A DNA stretch of 64,000 nt from Lachancea kluyveri NRRL Y-12651 (Eukaryota > Ascomycota > Saccharomycetes > Saccharomycetales > Saccharomycetaceae). This document shows, piece after piece, positions 19,197-27,255 of the stretch (positions are counted from its first letter, which is position 1; every line of letters begins with the position of its first letter). Where the stretch lies: contig CM000694.1 in assembly GCA_000149225.2 (NCBI GenBank), forward strand, positions 620,001 to 684,000. Direction: 5' to 3'. The notes under the pieces were generated by a model. The model searched no databases. It was given only the letters and a program-made list of their open reading frames with translations, and had not been told where the DNA came from. The position numbers were made by a program, and so were the translations under genes.

Positions 19197-20090
19197 CTAC
19201 TCTTTGTAATGGACGGTTCTAAAGAAATCCATTACACCAGTGAATACCACCAGTAGAATACCACCACCTGGACCTAGTCTCAAGACCTTTGGAACGAACC
19301 CCTTGTACAAAGCTTTGAAACCTTCTTCCTTGTTGATAACGAACAAAGATGGCCAACTCCAGTTGTATTTCCTAACAGTTCCAGCGACGACGGCGGTGTT
19401 TTGGATTCTTGATTTGACAACGTCGAATGGAGTGCTCATCATAGAACCAATTGTACCACCGATAGTACCAGCAATCAAGTCGTTTCTAGTCTGTTGGGCT
19501 TTACTTTGAGCCTTTGGTAACAAAGACCTGACTTGGAAAATGATACCAAAGTAACCAGCGTTCCAAACACCGTGTCTCCAAAGGGTCGATTCCAAACCGT
19601 TATATAGAGCCAAAGTACCTTCCTTAGCAATGATCTGCCTGACAACATCCACCGGACCCTTGTAACTGGAAGAGACATCCTGCAACCTGATCTTGACCAA
19701 TTCGAAAGGCACAACAACAAACGCTTCGACACAACCGGCAGAAGCACCACTTAAGATACTCAATGGTTGAGTCAATTTTTCAACACCAAACAAGTCCTTG
19801 TAGATTTTCTGAAACTCATCATTGCACGCAAACTTGGTGGCTCTCTTTGGAGCTTCCATCAGCACAGGGGACGAGATACCCTTGTACAAACGAGAAGCAC
19901 CCTCCTTGGCTACAATCTGTTTCAAACAGTCGACAACACCCGAATATTGAGGTCCAGATCCGCCAGCAACTTGTAGCTGCATCCTAGTCTTGACAACATC
20001 CAGAGGATACATCACTAGAATTTCGGAGATACCGGCAACAGCGCCAGCTGCGAACTGATAGATAAATGGCATAGGTCTTGGGTCAGACAT
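19197..20090 (-). CDS. ODC1: Mitochondrial 2-oxodicarboxylate carrier
   Basis: Odc1/Odc2 exchange 2-oxoadipate and 2-oxoglutarate across the inner membrane, linking to lysine metabolism. The 297-residue product has the threefold mitochondrial carrier layout with signatures PLDVVKTRMQLQ (about 28-39), PFELVKIRLQ (about 128-137) and PFDVVKSRIQ (about 222-231), and six membrane helices. Each repeat ends with the G-x-x-x-G-type loop. S. cerevisiae keeps two copies (ODC1 YPL134C, ODC2 YOR222W); this is the single one, next to DSC3 and MCT1 as ODC2 is. Codon use is moderately biased, suggesting good expression. Confidence 0.95.
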   Translation of the reverse strand: MSDPRPMPFIYQFAAGAVAGISEILVMYPLDVVKTRMQLQVAGGSGPQYSGVVDCLKQIVAKEGASRLYKGISSPVLMEAPKRATKFACNDEFQKIYKDLFGVEKLTQPLSILSGASAGCVEAFVVVPFELVKIRLQDVSSSYKGPVDVVRQIIAKEGTLALYNGLESTLWRHGVWNAGYFGIIFQVRSLLPKAQSKAQQTRNDLIAGTIGGTIGSMMSTPFDVVKSRIQNTAVVAGTVRKYNWSWPSLFVINKEEGFKALYKGFVPKVLRLGPGGGILLVVFTGVMDFFRTVHYKE

Positions 20091-20521
20091 GGCTTGCTGA
20101 ATATTGTGAGTTTCAAGATCTTATCTGATTATTCAATTGTCTGAAAAAACTGCTGTTTATATAGGAATTCCGTAGAAATCCTAAGGAAATTTCACTCTCG
20201 GCCCGTCGCGCAAAAGAGGGAATCTACCGCCCGTCGTCACGACTCTTGACTCTTCTTGATTGAATACTGCGAAAAAATTTTAGCACATACGTGTAAAGTG
20301 AGTTACGCATGGTGGGCCGGGAAATGCCGGGTAGAGTGCTAGAAGTTTGGTGCTAGCGTTTGGCCTGAATATGCATCGGTTTATTCCAAACGACGTTTCC
20401 TGCGGAGGCTCAGAATTACAGACGTCTCAAGGCATCGCTGACAGATTTACAGCGCTCGTTTGTTTGTTTTTGTGTGTTCCGTAACCTGTCATAAGGCTAT
20501 CTCGGTTGGAATCATCACATC
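20091..20521. other. Divergent promoter ODC1/MCT1
   Basis: 431 bp with GC-rich patches (CCCGTCGCGC at about 20201, CCCGTCG at 20231). I could not assign transcription-factor sites with confidence and see no other gene. Confidence 0.4.
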
Positions 20522-21484
20522 ATGCGGGTGTTCACCTTTCCTGGCCAAGGCACTCCGATTAACCTCAACGTCTTCCAGTCTTATCTCTCACAAACCGCTC
20601 CAGTGTTTCTAAAGGTGTTTCATGATCCAAAGCGCAGGGATCTGGTTCGATTTATTGATGCAAACCCAGCTAATCCTGGCAGCATCTCAGCCGTTTCTAA
20701 CATGCTGTATAGGCTATACCAATTAAAGCAGCCAGGAACCCAGCAACAGCAAGAACAACAAATACTCTTGGGTCATTCGTTGGGAGAACTCTCCTGTTTG
20801 AGCGCGGGAAATTCACTCTTTTCGTTGCAGGATACTTTTGATATTGCCAATTACAGGAACAAGCTGATGGTCGAAGCCACAAAGAACTACTTGCAACGCA
20901 ACCGTTTCAAGGACAGTTTTCAAATGTGGGCTGTTTCTTCGCCTTCAAGTAAAAGCTTACGTCAGGAATTAGATGCATTACTACCTTCTTTCCCTCAGGA
21001 TGTGGCCATTGCAAACGACAATTCAGAGAAACAGTGTGTTCTTACAGGGTTACAGCATTCTTTAGAAACACTTCGACCAAAACTACAAACCAGATTTCGC
21101 CGCGTTAGGGTAAAGAAATTGACTAACCCAGAGAGCATTCCATTTCACAACAACGCTGTGCTGAGACCAATACAAGAGCCCTTGTATGACTATCTCTCAG
21201 AGAAAGTAAAAGAGAGGGGGATGCATACCACGCAATTGTTGAACTACCCAATTGTAACAAATCTGAAAGGGGAGCTCACTGATAAGATCGATGTTGCGTT
21301 GGAAAACTTTGTGAAGTGCAGCAGCAATACTGTTGAATTTGTCTCTTGTTGCGAAACTTTAAAAAAAAATGGAGTCACACATGCCATAAATATTGGTCCT
21401 GGAACTGTTTTGTCCGGGCTATTAAGAAGGAATTATGGGGAAATAAGTCAAATAGATTACGACGAAGTAGATAAAATAATCTAG
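20522..21484 (+). CDS. MCT1: Mitochondrial malonyl-CoA:ACP transferase
   Basis: Mct1 loads malonyl groups onto acyl carrier protein in mitochondrial type II fatty acid synthesis, the source of lipoic acid. The 320-residue product (S. cerevisiae 360) starts MRVFTFPGQGTPI, the PGQG loop that begins the FabD fold. The nucleophile elbow GHSLGE lies near residue 82-87, the active-site His in IPFHNNAV near 212, and the family's C-terminal IGPGTVLSGLLRR follows. There is no long presequence before the PGQG motif, so targeting must use the first residues or be unusual; no upstream in-frame ATG is evident. Its 3' end converges with RDS2. Confidence 0.93.
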   Translation: MRVFTFPGQGTPINLNVFQSYLSQTAPVFLKVFHDPKRRDLVRFIDANPANPGSISAVSNMLYRLYQLKQPGTQQQQEQQILLGHSLGELSCLSAGNSLFSLQDTFDIANYRNKLMVEATKNYLQRNRFKDSFQMWAVSSPSSKSLRQELDALLPSFPQDVAIANDNSEKQCVLTGLQHSLETLRPKLQTRFRRVRVKKLTNPESIPFHNNAVLRPIQEPLYDYLSEKVKERGMHTTQLLNYPIVTNLKGELTDKIDVALENFVKCSSNTVEFVSCCETLKKNGVTHAINIGPGTVLSGLLRRNYGEISQIDYDEVDKII

Positions 21485-21800
21485 AAATGTGAAAAGAAAG
21501 AAAAAGCAACCCAACGAAAAACGCGTGCCGTACCAATGTAATAGATGAATCCGAGCACTCATGAAGATCTGAGGGTAGACACCTGAAATTTTTTTTTTGA
21601 AACTCTGTACATGGGCATTTGTCGTGGATGCGCCACTAAAAATCATCGCGAAATATTTATGTTTGCTAAACGTTACTTTAGGGGCAAGAGATTGATTCCT
21701 GATTTTCACCTTGTAAATCTGTAGATGTCTTGATAAATGGACATAAATAAGTTACATGTGACGTAGGAATATAATAGTACACACTGGAAATTTGTGAAAA
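21485..21800. other. Convergent 3' flanks MCT1/RDS2
   Basis: 316 bp between two stop codons with AT-rich tracts, as expected for 3' UTRs. Nothing else recognised. Confidence 0.5.
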
Positions 21801-22982
21801 TCATGAAATAGGTATGAAATTACCCACTATGCAAATAGGGATGTTATAACGATCTCTTCTAATCGTAAAACTAAAACAGCATGGCCTTTTCTTCCTACCG
21901 TCCCTTGTTCGTAAATTACAACTTGTCAGCACTGCTTTTTGACCCTTGTCAAATGCAATGGACCCATACTTTTCCCAGAAGTTCACTGCACTTTCCTCAG
22001 TCATAAGTTCATAAATAGCTAATTTTCCATCCCTCAAATCATCAACCGTGCAGTTGACCAGTGATGCAAACTCCTTGTTACCACGGTATATCTCACCGGT
22101 ACGTCTCCAAAGACATGCAGGCATACTCATCGATGTAAAAACCCTATCGTAGGAGAGCAACATCCTTTCAAAGCTTTCTTCCACCAAGACCAAATCCACA
22201 TCCTTTAAAGAGCGCGCAATTGCTCTGAATGCAGGCCTTATAATAGACAAAGGCTTTAGAATTCGCTGCTTTGAAGACTGGTTCATATATTTATCCATAT
22301 AGTTTTGCAAACGAGCATATCCTTGCGCATAGTTATAAGGTTGTAACAACCCAGCCTCGAGTTTTGCATTGATAACAAGCTTCAATCTATCTTCAGGTGT
22401 CATCTCTGTAGATGGATCAGCTGCAGTTAAGAAAAAGTTCTCCTTTGGTGTTGGTTGATCATGTGCTGTTGTAAGAGAATTACTAGTAATGTGGGGTGAG
22501 CGGGTTGCAGAATTAGACAATGGAAGTGATGGGGTAGGTTCGATTAGTAAGGGGTCTTCCAACATTGTCAAAAACTCATTCAAAGAGCTGAATTCTGAAC
22601 CAACATGCTCAGACACAAACATCGGGTGTTGGCTTAGGAAACTTGAGACCTGCGGCTGTGGTTGCTGGTGTTCTTGCTGTTGCGGCAGGGAACCTTGGGC
22701 ATTATGCGAGTGTTCAGCAATAGGCAAATCCGCCGTCAAATGTTCTGGCACAGGTTGGATATCCAACTGCGATGGTTCCTGGTTTGTATCCTCCTCCTTT
22801 TTCGTAGGCTTTTCATCGTGACACAGGTGACCAATCTCTCTTTTGATACACCTTGTGCACGGTCTGTTCTCATCGCAAATCATATGCGATCTACGACAAA
22901 ACACACAAGCCATAGAAACCTTCTTGCGTTTTCTTTTTATCGGAGGCTCACTATTCACAGGCAACTTCTGTGGATCGCTCAT
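21801..22982 (-). CDS. RDS2: Rds2-type Zn2Cys6 transcription factor (gluconeogenesis regulator)
   Basis: Rds2 activates gluconeogenic genes on non-fermentable carbon and represses their opponents, downstream of Snf1. The 393-residue product (S. cerevisiae 446) carries a zinc cluster at about residues 25-55: CVFCRRSHMICDE followed by CTRCIKREIGHLC, with spacing C-x2-C-x6-C-x5-C-x2-C-x8-C. A Gln/Pro/Ser-rich linker follows. The C-terminal half (about 240-390) is the PAS-like domain shared by Rds2, Ert1 and relatives (CLWRRTGEIYRGNKEFASLV). The nearest paralogue is Ert1; synteny with COX11 (YPL133C-YPL132W) supports RDS2. Confidence 0.93.
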   Translation of the reverse strand: MSDPQKLPVNSEPPIKRKRKKVSMACVFCRRSHMICDENRPCTRCIKREIGHLCHDEKPTKKEEDTNQEPSQLDIQPVPEHLTADLPIAEHSHNAQGSLPQQQEHQQPQPQVSSFLSQHPMFVSEHVGSEFSSLNEFLTMLEDPLLIEPTPSLPLSNSATRSPHITSNSLTTAHDQPTPKENFFLTAADPSTEMTPEDRLKLVINAKLEAGLLQPYNYAQGYARLQNYMDKYMNQSSKQRILKPLSIIRPAFRAIARSLKDVDLVLVEESFERMLLSYDRVFTSMSMPACLWRRTGEIYRGNKEFASLVNCTVDDLRDGKLAIYELMTEESAVNFWEKYGSIAFDKGQKAVLTSCNLRTRDGRKKRPCCFSFTIRRDRYNIPICIVGNFIPIS

Positions 22983-23213
22983 ATCTTGCTTACCTAGGTG
23001 CTGCTTACTTATTATTCAGACTTTCATACCGCGACCTTCTTTTTTTTTGGACAACTCCGATGTAGTATTTTTTTGAAATTTTTCAAGAAGAGATATGAGA
23101 ATAGAAACAAGGCAGGCCTGCAAAAACAATATCACAAGAGGCTTTTGGGTTTGGTCGCCGCAGACCAAAGAAAGAAAAAAAAAGGAACACACCAAAGTCT
23201 TGGTCATATAAAC

Positions 23214-24011
23214 ATGATGAATAGTCTGCTTTTTAAAACTGCCACACGTAGCACTTTACGATCTACACGTCTACTCAACCGTTCTACAAAGAACGATTTA
23301 TGGTTCAACCTACGCCATTTCCATACCCAAAAGGCTCCCAGGCAGCAGTTGGACTTCTCGAAGTTGACCCAAAAGGAAATCAAGCAACTACGTGCTATTA
23401 AACAAGAACGTGAGCGTGCATTTAAAGATCGTACTGCCGCCTATTACTTCAGTAGTGTTGCTGTCGTGTTTCTAGGATTGGCGTATGCCGCAGTGCCACT
23501 ATACAGAGCTATTTGCGCAAGAACAGGATACGGTGGTATCCCAATCACTGATAAACGTAAGTTTACAGAGGATAAGCTGGTTCCCGTCGATACGGATAGG
23601 CGAATCAGAATCTCTTTCACCAGTGAAGTATCGAGAATCCTTCCTTGGAAGTTTACTCCGCAACAACGTGAGGTTTACGTCTTACCAGGTGAAACAGCTT
23701 TAGCATTTTATAAAGCCAGGAATACAAGTGATAAAGATATTATCGGGATGGCTACGTACAGTATTTCTCCGGGCGAAGCCGCTCCATATTTCAACAAGAT
23801 CCAGTGTTTCTGTTTCGAAGAGCAGAGGCTAGCTGCTGGCGAGGAAGTTGATATGCCAGTATTCTTTTTCATTGACCCTGATTTTGCCAGCGATCCTGCA
23901 ATGAGGAATATCGACGACGTCATTCTGCATTACACTTTCTTCAAAGCCCATTACGCGGACGGCGCAGCTGTAAGCGACCCCAGTGCCGCAGTAGTTGAGG
24001 CAGCAGAATAA
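23214..24011 (+). CDS. COX11: Cytochrome c oxidase copper chaperone Cox11
   Basis: Cox11 is an inner-membrane protein that inserts CuB into Cox1. The start is the ATG at 23214 (a second ATG follows directly); the frame upstream has no ATG. The 265-residue product has a basic presequence (about 1-40), a membrane helix near 75-97 followed by the CARTGYGG motif in the intermembrane space, and the copper-binding IQCFCFEEQ motif near 195-203. The C-terminus ends in a Ala-rich tail (AAVSDPSAAVVEAAE). It is divergent from RDS2 (231 bp) as in S. cerevisiae. A 7-bp palindrome (TTTGGTC/GACCAAA) lies 45-64 bp before the start. Confidence 0.95.
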   Translation: MMNSLLFKTATRSTLRSTRLLNRSTKNDLWFNLRHFHTQKAPRQQLDFSKLTQKEIKQLRAIKQERERAFKDRTAAYYFSSVAVVFLGLAYAAVPLYRAICARTGYGGIPITDKRKFTEDKLVPVDTDRRIRISFTSEVSRILPWKFTPQQREVYVLPGETALAFYKARNTSDKDIIGMATYSISPGEAAPYFNKIQCFCFEEQRLAAGEEVDMPVFFFIDPDFASDPAMRNIDDVILHYTFFKAHYADGAAVSDPSAAVVEAAE

Positions 24012-24333
24012 CAATCATACCAATTTTTCCCTTTAAACTACACGAATGACAAAGTATACATGCGTATCTTGTAAATAAATCAATAACTTTTTTTTTTTTT
24101 TCTTTCTTTCCCACACAGCTTATGCTATGTTCGTTTTAACTGTTCGTTCATTTTGGCCTTTTAAATATAAGCAAAGCATTCTTCCGTTTGCTCTTGTGAA
24201 AGGTGTGTGTGTCTCGTGGCACTACTCCTGTTTCTTTTCACTTCTTTTTCTTTTTTTCCCCCTCTCTTTCTCTTGATTTTGATTTTAACCACTACCTTTA
24301 CCGAGATAAGCTCACCACACTCCGAGAGACATA
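24012..24333. other. Convergent 3' flanks COX11/RCN2
   Basis: 322 bp, T-rich on the + strand (T-run at 24089-24101 and C/T tract at 24236-24275). No gene or structured RNA recognised. Confidence 0.5.
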
Positions 24334-24990
24334 CTACTGAGTGAACTCATTTAAAGTAATACTTGGACTCATTGGAGGACTTTCTGCACCAATTTTCTTC
24401 GTTGAACTCATGTTTGTAGTGTTAATGTTTAAGTTCCTTGGTCTGTACAAGAATTTCGTAGTGTGGTCTATATGCTGTCCATTGTCTGCACTGCCCAAAT
24501 GCTTTGGTAGTGGTTCTTGGTAGTAATGCACTTTTGAGTCATGTGGGAACCTCAACCTGGTTGGAGATTGAAGTGTCGATTTATCAGGTGACAAAGAGGG
24601 GCTGCCCAACGAAGCCGAACTGTTGTTCGTCACGCTTGCTGCCGTATCAATAGATAAAACAGGCTTGTCTTTAGGAGAAGTAGGTGTGGGAATTTGGTCC
24701 GACGATTTCGACCGTGGCTTCCCTAACAAAGACTCTGTTACGAAAAGCTTGACGGGTTCCCCAACTAGCTTTGTTTTCAAAAATTCGTACACTTGTAAAG
24801 TAGCAGGCTCTTGGTCAAAAATGATAACAACTCTGTTCAAAAAGGCCAATGGCGTATAGTACTCCAAATGCGGTTTGACCTGAGGGAATTGTTCTTTGAA
24901 AATGAGGTCTTCGAGCTGTTGAGGCCAGTTACAATCGAACTTTTCCTTGGGAATGTCTGTGATTAGGATCTGAGTTTTTGGTTGCGACAT
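24334..24990 (-). CDS. RCN2: Calcipressin-like calcineurin regulator
   Basis: Rcn2 is an RCAN/calcipressin family protein that modulates calcineurin signalling. The ATG at 24990 gives 218 residues (S. cerevisiae 265); the longer frame begins with a TTG. Residues 5-80 form the RRM-like RCAN domain (TQILITDIPKEKF, then HLEYYTPLAFLNRVVIIFD). The Ser/Pro-rich middle has SPxxSP-like blocks, among them LGSPSLSPDKSTLQSPTRLR, which correspond to calcipressin phosphorylation and calcineurin-docking regions. S. cerevisiae RCN2 is YOR220W, between STE13 and MCT1; here COX11 and RDS2 from the paralogous chromosome are interleaved. Confidence 0.88.
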   Translation of the reverse strand: MSQPKTQILITDIPKEKFDCNWPQQLEDLIFKEQFPQVKPHLEYYTPLAFLNRVVIIFDQEPATLQVYEFLKTKLVGEPVKLFVTESLLGKPRSKSSDQIPTPTSPKDKPVLSIDTAASVTNNSSASLGSPSLSPDKSTLQSPTRLRFPHDSKVHYYQEPLPKHLGSADNGQHIDHTTKFLYRPRNLNINTTNMSSTKKIGAESPPMSPSITLNEFTQ

Positions 24991-25923
24991 TTCAATTTTG
25001 CCAGTCAACTATTGATCGATCGGTTTTGTTAATAATAGAGAGGGTCCTGCCCTGTATGATTTTCGCTAGCTTCTGTCCTTTTAAATAGTTTGTTGCAAAT
25101 TGCACTTTAATTTTTGCTGCAATAGTTTCCTCAAGCCTCCTTTTTATTTGTCTTAACAGGTAACAGGGTCTTTACAGTTACTTCGTGGTGCTAATGTATT
25201 TTCGCTACTGCCTGTTAATAGAAGCCAAGATTTCCCCCCTGCAGCTTAGCCTCCCCCAACCACGTGAAAGGCTTGGTTTTTTTTTTCCTCTCTCAAATTG
25301 CCTACTCCGCTATCCGGATACTAAAGTTGTCAAAAAAAAAAAAACTAATAACTGCCACAAAAGGTAAAAAAATAACATGAGTAAGAAGTTGGCATGCTAA
25401 CATAAGATGAATATCTTAACTGTGCGAGTATAAACAATACTATAGCAAAGCACACGGGTTGTAGAAATTCTACGTGAATAATTCCATATGAACTTGAATT
25501 CTGACTGCTTCTACAAAACAAAAAGAAAAAAGTATGAAGCTTACAGAATCTGAGAAGGCTGAGGATATTCCTATGTTGCGCTTATCCGAATTCCGTCCAA
25601 CGGGCAATATTGATACGCGCTAGGTGATATATAATATCCATGACTGTTTTATGTTACACCGTAGATGCAATGATTGTAATGTACAGGTGTAAAATGTTAA
25701 AAAAATCAGAGCCCAAACACCGCATAGTATCATACGATGTTTTAACTTCATATAATATGTTTGGTCACCATAGACGAACTTATTTCTTCCAGTTCTGTTC
25801 CAGTTCTGTTCCTGACCCCATCCGGGGCATCGACAATCCAAAATTTTTCAATGCACTATAGATGAATTCATCCCCATTAGACACTTGAATATACTAGAAA
25901 ACCACGATAAGCAAGATAACAAA
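24991..25923. other. Divergent promoter region RCN2/RPL5
   Basis: 933 bp. It contains an E-box CCACGTGA (25260-25267) and A/T-tracts at 25271 and 25334. I find no convincing Rap1 consensus for RPL5. Short open frames on both strands (73 codons around 25620-25861) look like chance. Confidence 0.45.
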
Positions 25924-26817
25924 ATGGGTTTCCAATTGAACGTCAAGACCTCTGCCTACCACTCTCGTTTCCAAACTCCTTTCAGAAGAAGAAGAGAAGG
26001 TAAGACCGACTACTACCAAAGAAAGAGATTGGTCGCTCAACACAAGGCTAAGTACAACTCTCCAAAGTACAGATTGGTCGTTAGATTCACCAACAAGGAT
26101 ATCATCTGCCAAATCGTCTCTTCCACCATCACCGGTGACATTGTCTTGGCTGCTGCTTACTCCCATGAATTGCCAAGATACGGTATCACCCACGGTTTGA
26201 CTAACTGGGCTGCTGCTTACGCCACTGGTTTGTTGATCGCCAGAAGAACCTTGCAAAAGTTGGGTTTGGACGAAACCTACAAGGGTGTCGAAGAAGTTGA
26301 AGGTGAATACGAATTGACCGAAGCCGTTGAAGATGGCCCACGTCCATTCAAGGTCTTTTTGGACATTGGTTTGCAAAGAACCACCACCGGTGCTCGTGTC
26401 TTCGGTGCTTTGAAGGGTGCTTCCGACGGTGGTTTGTACGTTCCACACTCTGAAAACAGATTCCCAGGTTGGGACTTCGAAGCTGAAGAGTTGGACCCAG
26501 ATATGTTGAGAACCTACATCTTCGCTGGTCATGTTTCCCAATACATGGAAGAATTGGCTGACGACGATGAAGAAAGATTCAGAGAATTGTTCAAGGGTTA
26601 CTTGGCTGATGACATCGATGCCGATGCCATTGAAGACATCTACTTGGAAGCTCACGAAGCTATCAGAGAAGACCCAGCCTTCAAGGCTACTGAAAAGAAG
26701 TTCACCAAGGAACAATACGCTGCTGAATCTAAGAAGTACAAGCAATACAAGTTGACCAAGGAAGAAAGAAAGGCTCGTGTTGCTGCCAAGATTACTGCTT
26801 TGGCTGGCGAACAATAG
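25924..26817 (+). CDS. RPL5: Ribosomal protein uL18 (L5) of the 60S subunit
   Basis: Rpl5 binds 5S rRNA with Rpl11, Rrs1 and Rpf2 and sits in the central protuberance of the large subunit. The ATG at 25924 (context ATAACAAAATGGG) yields 297 residues, the same as S. cerevisiae; the frame reaches further upstream without an ATG. The N-terminus MGFQLNVKTSAYHSRFQTPF, the 5S-binding basic stretch (FRRRREGKTDYYQRKRLVAQ) and the Lys-rich C-terminus are intact. Codon use is extremely biased (GGT, GCT, AAG, TTG, AGA), marking very high expression. That bias also leaves a 306-codon open frame on the other strand that is only a shadow. Confidence 0.98.
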   Translation: MGFQLNVKTSAYHSRFQTPFRRRREGKTDYYQRKRLVAQHKAKYNSPKYRLVVRFTNKDIICQIVSSTITGDIVLAAAYSHELPRYGITHGLTNWAAAYATGLLIARRTLQKLGLDETYKGVEEVEGEYELTEAVEDGPRPFKVFLDIGLQRTTTGARVFGALKGASDGGLYVPHSENRFPGWDFEAEELDPDMLRTYIFAGHVSQYMEELADDDEERFRELFKGYLADDIDADAIEDIYLEAHEAIREDPAFKATEKKFTKEQYAAESKKYKQYKLTKEERKARVAAKITALAGEQ

Positions 26818-27255
26818 ATTCCCTTTATAAATATCTAATACTTATAACTTTATATGTTTGTAAATTGAATTGAATTCCCTTTTTTAAAAAAAAAAAGAAA
26901 AGGAAAAAGCAAACAGACAAATCAGACGTTGGTTTAGTATTAATGATTGTGTCACTTGTGGTTCCCACCTTGATTTAGAAGTTTTGATGAAGGTGGTGGA
27001 CATCTCACGTATCCACCCTATTTTCTTATCCTTTGTTGTAGCTTTACAAACTTCACACATTGTCTTTCGGTTAATAGCCTCAGTTTCCTCATTTAGACGG
27101 CCGTAATTCGCGACGCACAGGAAGCCCAGGTATAGGGCTACGATCTAGAGCTTCTGAAACATGTAATGATTGGTGTAATCTGAAAGAACTAAAAACTGGA
27201 GAAGAAAGCACTCCAATCAGGACATTTCAAATATAGCAGGAACGAGTTTGAGTCA
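26818..27255. other. Intergenic, RPL5 to STE13
   Basis: 438 bp with the RPL5 3' UTR (TATATG and A/T tracts to about 26900) and the STE13 promoter. No other feature recognised. Confidence 0.5.

Noticed and set aside
25894-26814. 306-codon open frame antisense to RPL5
   Set aside because: It mirrors RPL5 exactly and arises from the extreme codon bias of that gene, which removes stop codons from the complementary frame; its composition is Ser/Val/Phe-rich and unlike a real protein.
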